Source of the DNA: Candidatus Nomurabacteria bacterium
Lineage (GTDB): Bacteria; Patescibacteriota; Minisyncoccia; Phycocordibacterales; UBA9973
NCBI GenBank assembly: GCA_028286705.1
Contig: JAQBRC010000004.1
Coordinates: 1 to 9,489 of the forward strand
Length of the DNA stretch: 9,489 nt
Direction: 5' to 3'
Shown here in pieces: positions 1 to 7,052 of the stretch. Every line of letters starts with the position of its first letter. Position 1 is the stretch's first letter. The notes below the pieces were generated by a model that worked only from the letters and a program-made list of their open reading frames with translations, made no database searches and was not told where the DNA came from. The position numbers were made by a program, and so were the translations under genes.

Positions 1-348
1 CAATGCCTGTAGCTTGTCGAAGATTGCACCGCGAAGCGTGAAGAGCAACCGCTGTCCAACAGCACCCATAGATTTTGACTGCACATAGTTGGCGAATGCT
101 GCTCCTATAAATACCAGCAGTATCAAACCGCTGTATCCCAGCAATCCTGCATACTGCTTTGGCAATATGTATATATTCACCGCATGCCCAATCATTAATG
201 GTGCCAAGAGCAACAGTCCAGAGTTAACGATAATCGCAATGAATGAAATAATCAGCTGCATTCGCTCGCCCTTCAGGTACGGCAAAAGCTTCCGCATTGC
301 AGTAGTAACAGAAGTCTTTTCTTTTGATGTACTAAGCTGGTAGTTCAT
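1..348 (-). CDS. ABC exporter half-transporter, N-terminal part (cut by window edge)
   Basis: This is the first 116 codons of a second ABC exporter subunit; the gene continues past the left edge. Translating the minus strand from the ATG at 348-346 gives an open frame with a short polar N-terminus (MNYQLSTSKEK), then RKLLPYLKGER, a first membrane helix at about residues 34-54, a short outer loop with YILPKQYAGLLGY, and a second helix at about 75-96. It is followed by VGQRLLFTLRGAIFDKLQ, which is typical of the cytoplasmic extension of ABC exporter membrane domains. The ATP-binding domain lies outside the window. The start codon overlaps the end of the preceding ABC gene by 17 bases, a classic arrangement for heterodimeric exporters such as TM287/TM288 or BmrC/BmrD. 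Because the preceding subunit carries the degenerate ATP site, this partner is expected to carry the canonical Walker B glutamate. The substrate is unknown. Confidence 0.9.
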   Translation of the reverse strand, partial: MNYQLSTSKEKTSVTTAMRKLLPYLKGERMQLIISFIAIIVNSGLLLLAPLMIGHAVNIYILPKQYAGLLGYSGLILLVFIGAAFANYVQSKSMGAVGQRLLFTLRGAIFDKLQAL

Positions 349-2080
349 AATGTTCTGTACTTTGCTGAGACTGATAAATCTGGACATATTCAGGAGAGCT
401 CTTCATCAGCTGCTCATGCGTTCCTTGCGCAAGCAACTCTCCTTCCATAATCAGAATAATGTTGTCATAGTCCTCGATTGAGGCAATTTTCTGAGTGATG
501 GATACTAAGGTTAAATCTGGATAGTGCTTTTTCACATTTCCCAAGATACTCTGTTCGGTTCGAGTATCAACGCGAGCCGTGAAGTCATCAAGGAATAGAA
601 TCTTTGGATTAAGTGCCAACGCACGCGCCAGCATGATGCGCTGCTTCTGTCCGCCGGACAAGTTGCTGCCGCGCTCTGAAATCATTTCCTCCAAGCCCTT
701 AGGCAATGAAGTCACCAACTCATCAAGCTCCGCAGTATCCAACGCTGTTTGCAATGATGCATCAGTAACACTGGTACTGAAGGCAATGTTTTCCTTCACT
801 GATGTATTGAAAATAACACTGTCCTGGAATACGAATCCAATCTGTTCATGCAATGAATGCTGGTCGTAGTCTGCTAGCGGCAAATTGTCATACTCAATAG
901 TTCCCTCTGTCGGTACAAGCAACCCGGTCATGATGTACAGCAACTGTGTCTTGCCAGCAGCAGTTGGTCCGATAATGGCATTCTTTGTACCAGGCTTGAT
1001 AGTGAATGAGATATCCTTTAATGCTTCCTTTTCTCCAAACTTCATAGTCACATGAGACACCTCAATTGCGCCTGTAAGGGGCGTTGTAACGGTACCTGTT
1101 TCAGCTTTGAGGTTGCCATCAAGTACGGCGTTAATACGCTGGTATGACGCACTGGCACGCGCTATAACAGTACTCATAAATCCAATCATAATGATTGGGA
1201 AAATAAGGATAGCGATATAGCTGTTGAATGCAGTAAAGTCACCAATACTCATAGTGCCGCCAATAACAGCTCGTCCTCCAAACAATAGCACTGCAACAAC
1301 AGCCAGGTTGGCAATGAATACAATGATTGGAATCAGTGCGGCAAAGAGTGACAGAATCTGCATACCGTTATTCTTGGCATCCATGTTAACTTCGGTGAAC
1401 TTATCATATTCGTATTTTTGAGAGTTCAATACTCGAATCAATGCTGCACCTAAAATGCTCTCATTGATAACCTTGTTCAGGCTATCAATAACTTTCTGAA
1501 TCTTCATAAACAATGGCTGTACCTTTTTCAATACGAAACCAAATGCTCCACCGATAATAGGAATGATGGAAAGTACAATCAACGCTAGCTTCCAATCGAT
1601 CTGAAGCAATAGCACTGTAACGCCGATAATAATAAAGACTGACGAAACCATAGAGACGATTGCTTGCGCAACGAACATCTTGATGGAATCAACGTCTGAG
1701 GTTAAGTTGGTCAGTAATACAGATGAGTTAACTTCCTGAACGTATGAAAAGCTCTGCAATGAGACCTTGCCCATGACCTTGTTGCGCAAGTCACGAGCTA
1801 CACGTTCTGACGCATAGGTCTGCATGATGCTCTGAATGTAGGTAAAGATAAAAATACCGACCGCAGCAGCAGAAAACCAGAGCACTGCATGAGGCACTTG
1901 AAATGTTCCTGCAATAAAGTCGTCAATTGCTGAAGCAATCAATTTTGGAACAAGGATAGTAATTGCATTGGCTGCAAGGGTGAGCAAGACCAATGCGAAA
2001 ACCAGTCCCTTGTATGGTCCAAGGATAGAAAATACTGAAGGTCCTTTTGGTTGTGGTGGTGTTTGTGGTTTATCGCTCAT
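332..2080 (-). CDS. ABC exporter half-transporter with degenerate ATP site (TM287/BmrC-like)
   Basis: This is a fused membrane and ATPase subunit of a type IV (B-family) ABC exporter, 582 aa from the ATG at 2080; a TTG at 2086 would add two residues. Numbering here follows the longer form. Six membrane helices fall at about 26-50, 67-90, 140-162, 165-186, 243-270 and 283-308. The ATPase domain has Walker A GPTAAGKT (373-380), Q-loop Q421, signature LSGGQ (476-480) and Walker B ILFLD (496-500). The catalytic glutamate after Walker B is Asp501, and the switch histidine is Gln532 (SITQKI). Both changes are the hallmark of the non-catalytic half of heterodimeric exporters. The start overlaps the end of murG by 11 bases and the stop overlaps the next ABC gene by 17, so the genes are surely co-transcribed. 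The substrate could be a drug, peptide or lipid; the position after murG makes an envelope lipid possible but unproven. Confidence 0.93.
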   Translation of the reverse strand: MSDKPQTPPQPKGPSVFSILGPYKGLVFALVLLTLAANAITILVPKLIASAIDDFIAGTFQVPHAVLWFSAAAVGIFIFTYIQSIMQTYASERVARDLRNKVMGKVSLQSFSYVQEVNSSVLLTNLTSDVDSIKMFVAQAIVSMVSSVFIIIGVTVLLLQIDWKLALIVLSIIPIIGGAFGFVLKKVQPLFMKIQKVIDSLNKVINESILGAALIRVLNSQKYEYDKFTEVNMDAKNNGMQILSLFAALIPIIVFIANLAVVAVLLFGGRAVIGGTMSIGDFTAFNSYIAILIFPIIMIGFMSTVIARASASYQRINAVLDGNLKAETGTVTTPLTGAIEVSHVTMKFGEKEALKDISFTIKPGTKNAIIGPTAAGKTQLLYIMTGLLVPTEGTIEYDNLPLADYDQHSLHEQIGFVFQDSVIFNTSVKENIAFSTSVTDASLQTALDTAELDELVTSLPKGLEEMISERGSNLSGGQKQRIMLARALALNPKILFLDDFTARVDTRTEQSILGNVKKHYPDLTLVSITQKIASIEDYDNIILIMEGELLAQGTHEQLMKSSPEYVQIYQSQQSTEHYELPA

Positions 2081-3203
2081 GTTCAAGTGCTATGGAAACT
2101 GCTTCTGCGGCAATAAGCCTGCCAGCATCTGCCTTATAAAATCCCTTGGCTCGTTCTGCCATCGCGTCATACTGATCTTTATGTGTTAACAACAAATCAA
2201 TCTCACTCTTCAATACAGAAGGAGTAAGGTTAGCCTGTTCGATAACAACACATGCGCCAGTACGGGCATAGTGGTAAGCATTCTTGCGCTGATGGTCTCC
2301 GTGCGAGTTAGATTCAGGGATAGGAATAATGATAGACGGCTTTCCCCATGCTGCAATCTCATACAGCGATGATCCGGCACGGGAGATAATTATATCAACT
2401 GCTCCGCCAAACATCTTAGTCTGCAAATCATTTAAATACGGAAAGATTTTGTATCGTGTACGTCTCGTATCGTCACCAAGCAATACTTCTGCATCAGTTT
2501 TGGTTTCTTCAAAGTTCTTTGGGCCAGCCTGATGGATAATCTGATACTTCTGCACAAGTTCTGGAAGAATTGAAGTTATGGTGTCGTTAATAATCTTTGC
2601 ACCCTGAGAACCGCCAATCACCCCAATAACAGGAATAGTTGCATCAAGCTCAAAGAACTCCTTTGCTCCTTCAGTTGCAACGAAAGCGATAGCTTTGCGT
2701 ACTGGCTGTCCGGTAACTGCAATCTTTTTCTCATCAAAGTATTGTGCAGCTTCAGGATAGGACAATGCTACGCGTCGGGCAAACTTTCCAGACCACTTAT
2801 TCACGCGTCCCGGTACAGTGTCTGACTCATGAACAATTACGGGAATACGCAGCAATTTTGCTGCAACCAATACAGGAAAGGCAGCGTAGCCTCCTTTGCT
2901 GATAATTACATCAGGATACAAGCTAAAGAGCTTGAAGATTGCACCGATAGTGCCAAATGCTGTCTTGAATAGGTCTATGAAGTTTTGGAATGAGAAATAG
3001 ACTCGTAGTTTGCCAGCAGTAACAGGAATGAAGGTGATGAATTGCTCATCAAGCTCTTTCTGATTATATGCGTCGGTAGACATGTAATAGAGCTTGAAGT
3101 TGGCAAACTTTTCCTCGTCTGCAATGCGGTTAAGCTCTTCTGCAATCGCTATTAATGGATAAAAGTGTCCGCCGGTTCCCCCGCCGATGAGTAAAATTTT
3201 CAT
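2070..3203 (-). CDS. murG: UDP-GlcNAc:lipid I N-acetylglucosaminyltransferase MurG
   Basis: MurG transfers GlcNAc from UDP-GlcNAc to lipid I on the inner face of the membrane, giving lipid II. The 377-aa length is normal for the family (about 350-380). The two GT-B Rossmann halves are clear. The N-terminal half has GGGTGGH (7-13), the KGGYAAFP segment (103-110) and HESDTVPGRVN (125-135). The C-terminal half has GGSQGAK (197-203), SRAGSSLYE (274-282), the acidic PESN segment and DHQRKNA (303-309), the UDP-GlcNAc contact region. HESDTVPG replaces the HEQN-type segment of model bacteria. The ATG at 3203 puts the GGGTGGH loop at its usual distance from the N-terminus. A promoter lies just upstream in the 68-bp gap after ftsW, so murG and the two ABC genes may form a separate or additional transcription unit. 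No Shine-Dalgarno is visible. Confidence 0.97.
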   Translation of the reverse strand: MKILLIGGGTGGHFYPLIAIAEELNRIADEEKFANFKLYYMSTDAYNQKELDEQFITFIPVTAGKLRVYFSFQNFIDLFKTAFGTIGAIFKLFSLYPDVIISKGGYAAFPVLVAAKLLRIPVIVHESDTVPGRVNKWSGKFARRVALSYPEAAQYFDEKKIAVTGQPVRKAIAFVATEGAKEFFELDATIPVIGVIGGSQGAKIINDTITSILPELVQKYQIIHQAGPKNFEETKTDAEVLLGDDTRRTRYKIFPYLNDLQTKMFGGAVDIIISRAGSSLYEIAAWGKPSIIIPIPESNSHGDHQRKNAYHYARTGACVVIEQANLTPSVLKSEIDLLLTHKDQYDAMAERAKGFYKADAGRLIAAEAVSIALEHER

Positions 3204-3212
3204 AGTGACTCT

Positions 3213-3241
3213 ATTGTAGCGATTTTACGCTTTTATAACAA
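3213..3241 (-). promoter_or_regulatory. Predicted promoter of murG (near-leaderless)
   Basis: On the minus strand, TTGTTA (3241-3236) is followed by a 17-bp spacer and TACAAT (3218-3213). These match the housekeeping -35 and -10 consensus at 4/6 and 5/6 positions. The predicted start of transcription is about 3206, only about three bases before the murG ATG at 3203. This is the only substantial gap inside the long cluster. I see no hairpin terminator after ftsW, so read-through from upstream is also likely. Confidence 0.55.
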
Positions 3242-3271
3242 TAGATATTGACATAAAATAAGAATATAGCT

Positions 3272-4378
3272 TTATTTCTTCTGATATCTCGAAACGTTCA
3301 ACACAATCCCCGACGCAAACAATGCAATTAACAAAGACGTCCCTCCTTGGCTAATGAACACCAGAGGAACTCCCGTGAGTGGAAACAACCCTACAAGCGA
3401 TGCCATGTTCAAGAATGACTGCGCAACAAGAAGCGTAATAATCCCAACAACTAAATACTGTCCGAACATATCGCGAGACTGTATAGCAATCTTATACCCT
3501 CTTATAGAAAGGAATACATACAAGACAACAAGCAGTGCGCTACCAATAAAGCCGAACTCTTCGCCAATAACAGCATAGATTGAGTCTCCTTGCGGTTCAG
3601 GCAGATAGTTAAACTTCTGTACGCTCTGCCCTAACCCTCTGCCGAATATTCCCCCGCTGCCGATGGCAATAAGTCCTTGCTGCAGCTGATATGAAGAGCC
3701 CTGTGCGTCGCTAGAAGGATTTATGTACGTCTTGATACGGTTCATAAGATATGGACGTACCAATGCCAGCAAGATAATGCCAATTACACCAACCCCGACG
3801 ATACCCAAGATCTTTTTCCATGATACGCCTGAGACAAATAGCATGCTGCAGGCTGCTGCGGTTATAAGGATGAGGCTCTTGGTATCAGGCTGCATCAACA
3901 GTGCACCAGCAACAAGACCCAGCATGATGATCAACGGCAATAGCTTGTATTTAAACTCCTCCTGTTTCTTGCTGGTCCATGCTAGCCATGACGCAAAATA
4001 TATAACAAAGCCAAGCTTAAGGATTTCAGCCGGCTGAAATGACACTCCTAATACTGAAATCCAGCGCTTTGCTCCTCCATGAGCAAAGCCAAGATGAGGA
4101 ACAAAGACACCGAGGGTAAGGATAAGAGTGGCAATAAAAATAAAGAATGCATTATTACGCCAAAAGTGATACGGAATTCTGATTGCACACCAGAGCGCAG
4201 CTAGTCCTCCGATAAATCCCAATACAATTTGTCCGAACAGTACACCATAGAATTTTGTCTCGCTATGGGCAAGAATGCCAAGAGATGCAGACACGAATGA
4301 AAAGATACCGATGACGGTAATAATCAGGACGATGCCGAAGAAGTACGTATCAAATTGTTTTGGCTTAACTATTGCCAT
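3272..4378 (-). CDS. ftsW: SEDS-family peptidoglycan glycosyltransferase FtsW
   Basis: This is a polytopic SEDS protein of 368 aa with about ten membrane helices. It polymerises lipid II into glycan strands, usually with a partner class B penicillin-binding protein. Family landmarks are GGAKRWI (101-107) and FQPAEILKL (114-122), QPDTKS (163-168), YQLQQGLIAIGSGGIFGRG (230-248), the YLPEPQGDSIYAVIGEE stretch (258-274) and the C-terminal NMASLVGLFPLTGVPLVF followed by ISQGGTSLL. Asp265, in the loop before IYAV, corresponds to the essential Asp of RodA and FtsW; its neighbours are Gly and Ser (GDS) where TDF is usual. FtsW is chosen over RodA from the position between mraY and murG, as in dcw clusters; sequence alone does not decide this. 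The ATG begins one base after the mraY stop, implying translational coupling. murD, usually between mraY and ftsW, is missing. Confidence 0.92.
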   Translation of the reverse strand: MAIVKPKQFDTYFFGIVLIITVIGIFSFVSASLGILAHSETKFYGVLFGQIVLGFIGGLAALWCAIRIPYHFWRNNAFFIFIATLILTLGVFVPHLGFAHGGAKRWISVLGVSFQPAEILKLGFVIYFASWLAWTSKKQEEFKYKLLPLIIMLGLVAGALLMQPDTKSLILITAAACSMLFVSGVSWKKILGIVGVGVIGIILLALVRPYLMNRIKTYINPSSDAQGSSYQLQQGLIAIGSGGIFGRGLGQSVQKFNYLPEPQGDSIYAVIGEEFGFIGSALLVVLYVFLSIRGYKIAIQSRDMFGQYLVVGIITLLVAQSFLNMASLVGLFPLTGVPLVFISQGGTSLLIALFASGIVLNVSRYQKK

Positions 4379-4379
4379 C

Positions 4380-5450
4380 CTATTTGCTAATCAATGCTAC
4401 TACCACTCCAATAATCGCAGCGATAATCGATACTACCCAGTATCTCATCACTACCTTCTCCTTTGACCATCCCAATGCGCGAAAATGATGATGCAGCGGC
4501 GCAATCTTAAACACGCGACGCTTCCCGAAGTACTTGTAGCTGGTGATCTGAATAATAACGGATGCTGTGGTGACAGTAAGAGGCAAGGCAATCAGTGGCA
4601 ATAGCAATACTGTATTGGTAAGAAAAGCGATAACGGTCAATACAACCGTAAGCCCTAGCATGCCAGTCTCTCCCATGTAAAAACGTGCCGGCGGAATGTT
4701 GAACCATAGAAATGCCAAGATAGCTCCGGAAATAACTCCGCACAATGCGGCAATATCAGTCTGATGCTGCCCTGCGGCAATAACCGCATAGGCGGCAAAC
4801 ACAATTGCCAGTACACCTCCTGCCAATCCGTCTAGGCCGTCAATCACTGACGTAGAGAAGACGCCGACCATTACAAGGATGAAAAACGGGATAAAGAATA
4901 CGCCAAGATTAAAGATACCGGGAACAAAAGGAATAAGAATACCGGACACTCCGAGCTTAAAATAGAACCATGAGGCAACTGCAAGACCGATGACAACGAT
5001 CATGCCGATTTTAACCCAGCGGTTTCCCAGTACGTCACTAGAAGTATTGTCTCCAATTGTCCCCTTCACCTGCAGCAAGTCATCAGCCAGTCCAATTAAA
5101 GAACCTAGTATCAAGGCTGCCAATGGCACCAATGTCTGGTTCTTGCTGAAGAAGTCCAGCTTGGTGAGCAATTCAGTTGGAAATACCTTTGACACAATCC
5201 ACATCAACGAAATACAGATCAATACTGACAGCCAGATGATAACACCCCCAACACGAGGTGTTGCGGTTTCAGCAACACCGTCATGTACATTGGCAAAGTC
5301 CTTGTTGGTGATATCGGCTTCCTGCGCGCGGTTATTCTTCTTCCAGAGCTTCCGCTCATACATCACCCTCGTTAATGCAGGGGTAATAGCAATACCAATG
5401 ATAAACACTAGTGTGGTTGGCAGAAAAACTTTAATTGCATCAAGTATCAT
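4380..5450 (-). CDS. mraY: Phospho-N-acetylmuramoyl-pentapeptide transferase MraY (divergent)
   Basis: MraY moves phospho-MurNAc-pentapeptide from UDP onto undecaprenyl phosphate, forming lipid I, the first membrane step of peptidoglycan synthesis. The 356-aa protein has about ten membrane helices. The Mg-binding DD pair is at 123-124 (GLADDLLQVKG), the DGLDGLAGG motif at 204-212 and the MraY-specific histidine block APLHHHFRALGW at 317-328. Several usual MraY signatures differ. The TPTMGG loop reads TPRVGG (64-69), more like the WecA/TagO branch. The Asn three residues before DGLDG is Ser201, and the FMGDxGS motif reads FYMGETG (257-263), with Glu261 where Asp is usual. The histidine block and the neighbouring ftsW and murG favour MraY over a WecA-type enzyme. 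The ATG is two bases past the scpB stop, with no clear ribosome binding site. There is no murD or murF nearby. Confidence 0.92.
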   Translation of the reverse strand: MILDAIKVFLPTTLVFIIGIAITPALTRVMYERKLWKKNNRAQEADITNKDFANVHDGVAETATPRVGGVIIWLSVLICISLMWIVSKVFPTELLTKLDFFSKNQTLVPLAALILGSLIGLADDLLQVKGTIGDNTSSDVLGNRWVKIGMIVVIGLAVASWFYFKLGVSGILIPFVPGIFNLGVFFIPFFILVMVGVFSTSVIDGLDGLAGGVLAIVFAAYAVIAAGQHQTDIAALCGVISGAILAFLWFNIPPARFYMGETGMLGLTVVLTVIAFLTNTVLLLPLIALPLTVTTASVIIQITSYKYFGKRRVFKIAPLHHHFRALGWSKEKVVMRYWVVSIIAAIIGVVVALISK

Positions 5451-5452
5451 AT

Positions 5453-5986
5453 TTATTGCTCGTCAGATTGTTGTAATAATGAAGCCAGCTTCTGCTTTGT
5501 CTCCGCATACTGAGGCAGCTGATCTGCATCAGCAATGCCAAATGACTCAAGCAAAGCTAGTGTTGGATGATATGTAACTGCACGTCCTGCACTCTGTGTT
5601 TCAATCAGGTCGCGAATCTGCAATGCACGCAATGAATACGATGCGTTCACCCCGCGAATCAGTTCAATCTCCGCCTTAGTTGCCCCAGGCTTGTACACAA
5701 TAACTGCCAATGTCTCGGCACTCGCCTTGCTGAGATCCTTTTGCAGTTCTTCCTTGCGAATAGCCTCAAGCACAGTGCTATGTTCCGGACGAGTGGCAAG
5801 CGTCACATTATTGCCCTGACGGACAAGCATCATGGCATGTCCTTCAAGTGAAGAAGCGAGTTCTGCAAGTGCAGCCTCAACATCCTCCGCTGATACTTCT
5901 AGCAGTTTTGCGAGCGACGCAACACTATAGTCCTCTGCAGTTGCAAACAGGATACTTTCAATTGTTTGTGAGAGAGGATTATTCAT
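5453..5986 (-). CDS. scpB: Segregation and condensation protein B, ScpB
   Basis: ScpB is the winged-helix subunit that dimerises and binds the kleisin ScpA in the bacterial SMC complex, which organises and segregates chromosomes. The chosen start is the ATG at 5986, giving 177 aa that open with NNPLSQTIESILFATAE, the usual ScpB beginning. An upstream start at 6037 would add 17 basic residues lying inside the scpA reading region and is unlikely. The first winged helix spans about 1-75. The second (about 80-150) contains LSKASAETLAVIVYKPGATK, EIELIRGVNASYSLRAL, and the end segment TLALLESFGI with DQLPQY. IVYKPGATK replaces the common IAYKQPITR, a mild divergence. The start codon overlaps the scpA stop by 8 bases, so the two proteins are translationally coupled, as expected for complex partners. 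Confidence 0.93.
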   Translation of the reverse strand: MNNPLSQTIESILFATAEDYSVASLAKLLEVSAEDVEAALAELASSLEGHAMMLVRQGNNVTLATRPEHSTVLEAIRKEELQKDLSKASAETLAVIVYKPGATKAEIELIRGVNASYSLRALQIRDLIETQSAGRAVTYHPTLALLESFGIADADQLPQYAETKQKLASLLQQSDEQ

Positions 5987-6734
5987 ACAATGATTCAGCA
6001 ACAGGGGCTTCGCTTTTCTGAAGCGTGATGTCTTCAAATAGCTCGGACTGTTCAGCCGCGATAATTCCCCGTCGTACCAGCTCTAGCATACCAAGAAATG
6101 ACACGATAGTGTAGACCTTCTGGGAACGGTCATCCATATCGGGAGACGACACACGAATTGCATTGAAGCTTGTAGACATGGCACGTTCGATTCGTTCCTG
6201 CAAGGTGGACAACACTTCAGTAATTGAAATAGTCTTGTATACACGAGCCTCAGGCTTCTTCGCAACTGGCGGCGGTACGCGACCAAGCATTTCTGCAACT
6301 AACGCTGGCAACTGACCAAGTGTCAGCTTCTCATCAGGAGCAAAGACTACCCCTGTTAGGCGACGCTTTCCTTCAAAGGAAACCTTCTTGCCATAGGCTT
6401 TGATAAGGTCAGCGGAAACGTGACTGATGATTTGATAGAGTGCAACGCGACGTTCAAGGTCGGTAATTGATTCCGTTTCTTCAGGAGTAAGCTCAAGGTT
6501 AGGAAGCAGTGAACGCGCCTTAATCAATATCAGGGTAGCAGCAACAGCCAAGAAGTTGGCAGTCTCCCCTGCCTGCATACCAACGGTCTGCATATATTGA
6601 ATGAAATCGTCGGTAACGGCAGCAAGAGAGACATCGTTAACGAACAGCTTTCGCTTTTCAATCAGTTCAAGCAATACCTCTACAGGCCCTTCGAATACAT
6701 TCTGCTTTACCTTGAAAATTGTTTCAGTTTCCAT
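5979..6734 (-). CDS. scpA: Segregation and condensation protein A (kleisin), ScpA
   Basis: ScpA is the kleisin that bridges the SMC ATPase heads and recruits ScpB. The 251-aa length is typical. The N-terminal domain begins with the family hallmark FEGPVEVLLELIEKRKL (14-30), followed by the helical segment FLAVAATLILIKARSLLPNL (61-80), which contacts the SMC neck. A middle linker contains FAPDEKLTL and a proline-rich RVPPPVAKKPE. The C-terminal winged helix reads IVSFLGMLELVRRGIIAAEQ (210-229) then LFEDITLQ, the part that binds the SMC cap. The ATG at 6734 lies 4 bases after the stop of the 85-aa gene and just before the conserved N-terminus. No Shine-Dalgarno is visible. No smc gene is in the window, so the ATPase partner must be elsewhere. 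Confidence 0.95.
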   Translation of the reverse strand: METETIFKVKQNVFEGPVEVLLELIEKRKLFVNDVSLAAVTDDFIQYMQTVGMQAGETANFLAVAATLILIKARSLLPNLELTPEETESITDLERRVALYQIISHVSADLIKAYGKKVSFEGKRRLTGVVFAPDEKLTLGQLPALVAEMLGRVPPPVAKKPEARVYKTISITEVLSTLQERIERAMSTSFNAIRVSSPDMDDRSQKVYTIVSFLGMLELVRRGIIAAEQSELFEDITLQKSEAPVAESLYE

Positions 6735-6738
6735 TGTG

Positions 6739-6996
6739 CTATATCGCTTCTAAATCTTCCGCTGGTACATAGACCATGATACCGTCTTTTTCTAGAGGGT
6801 TTCCATCAGTATCTTCTATTTTATACATCAGCACCTCTTTTCCATCCTTCATATCAGGATATATTTCCTTGATGACATATTCTTTATCATTGTATTTCAC
6901 TGCAGCATCGATAGTTAGTGCTTCTGGTGCACGAAATACCACACTCAATGGAGATGTTTCTTCGGGTAACGGATTCTGCGACGGGAGATGTTCCAT
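6739..6996 (-). CDS. Uncharacterised 85-aa protein heading the scpA-scpB-mraY-ftsW cluster
   Basis: I do not recognise a family. The protein has a polar, proline-containing N-terminus (residues 1-20), then a mostly beta-looking region: VVFRAPEAL, AAVKYNDKEYVIKEIYP, KEVLMYKIEDTDGNPL, GIMVYVPAEDLEAI. The pattern of alternating hydrophobic strands and tight turns (YNDKEY, DTDGNP) suggests a small beta-barrel such as an SH3-like fold; this is inference. It is acidic, has no cysteine, no signal peptide and no membrane segment, so it is probably cytoplasmic. The case for a real gene is strong: it begins 7 bases after a perfect TATAAT, directly after the aspS terminator, and ends 4 bases before scpA in the same direction. 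The link to ScpA and ScpB is positional only. Confidence 0.78.
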   Translation of the reverse strand: MEHLPSQNPLPEETSPLSVVFRAPEALTIDAAVKYNDKEYVIKEIYPDMKDGKEVLMYKIEDTDGNPLEKDGIMVYVPAEDLEAI

Positions 6997-7003
6997 ATGC
7001 TTT

Positions 7004-7009
7004 ATTATA
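7004..7009 (-). promoter_or_regulatory. -10 element of the scp/mraY cluster promoter (leaderless)
   Basis: A perfect TATAAT reads on the minus strand from 7009 to 7004, in GGCGTTATAATAAAGC. The ATG of the 85-aa gene starts at 6996, seven bases further on, so transcription should begin at or within a base or two of the start codon. The -35 position (about 7027-7032, TTCTTT) is poor and lies inside the arm of the aspS terminator. The -10 is well supported and the -35 is not. Confidence 0.6.
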
Positions 7010-7027
7010 ACGCCTTAGTGGGTAATA

Positions 7028-7051
7028 AAGAAGCCCATTAAGGGGCTTCTT
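7028..7051 (-). terminator. Intrinsic terminator of aspS
   Basis: A 9-bp inverted repeat pairs 7028-7036 (AAGAAGCCC) with 7043-7051 (GGGCTTCTT) around a 6-base loop. On the minus strand it begins one base after the aspS stop codon and continues into TTTATTA, a short U-rich tail. The stem is modest in GC and the U-tract imperfect, but the position exactly between two transcription units supports it. Confidence 0.75.
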
Positions 7052-7052
7052 C

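Noticed and set aside
89..343. An 84-codon plus-strand open frame at the left edge
   Set aside because: The minus strand of the same stretch encodes a clear ABC exporter N-terminus.
3248..3276. A perfect TTGACA on the plus strand followed 17 bp later by TTTATT, pointing into ftsW antisense
   Set aside because: The -10 is weak, the region is AT-rich and no plus-strand gene follows; most likely chance.
4507..4743. A 78-codon minus-strand open frame in another frame inside mraY
   Set aside because: It overlaps conserved MraY coding sequence and has no independent start signal.
4990..5577. A 195-codon plus-strand open frame opposite mraY and scpB
   Set aside because: It is antisense to two well-supported genes, has low-complexity Ser/Thr/Ile-rich composition and no recognisable motif; a shadow frame.
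5987..6037. Longer start for scpB adding 17 residues
   Set aside because: The extension is basic, lies within scpA coding sequence and precedes the normal ScpB N-terminus; the ATG at 5986 with an 8-base overlap fits better.
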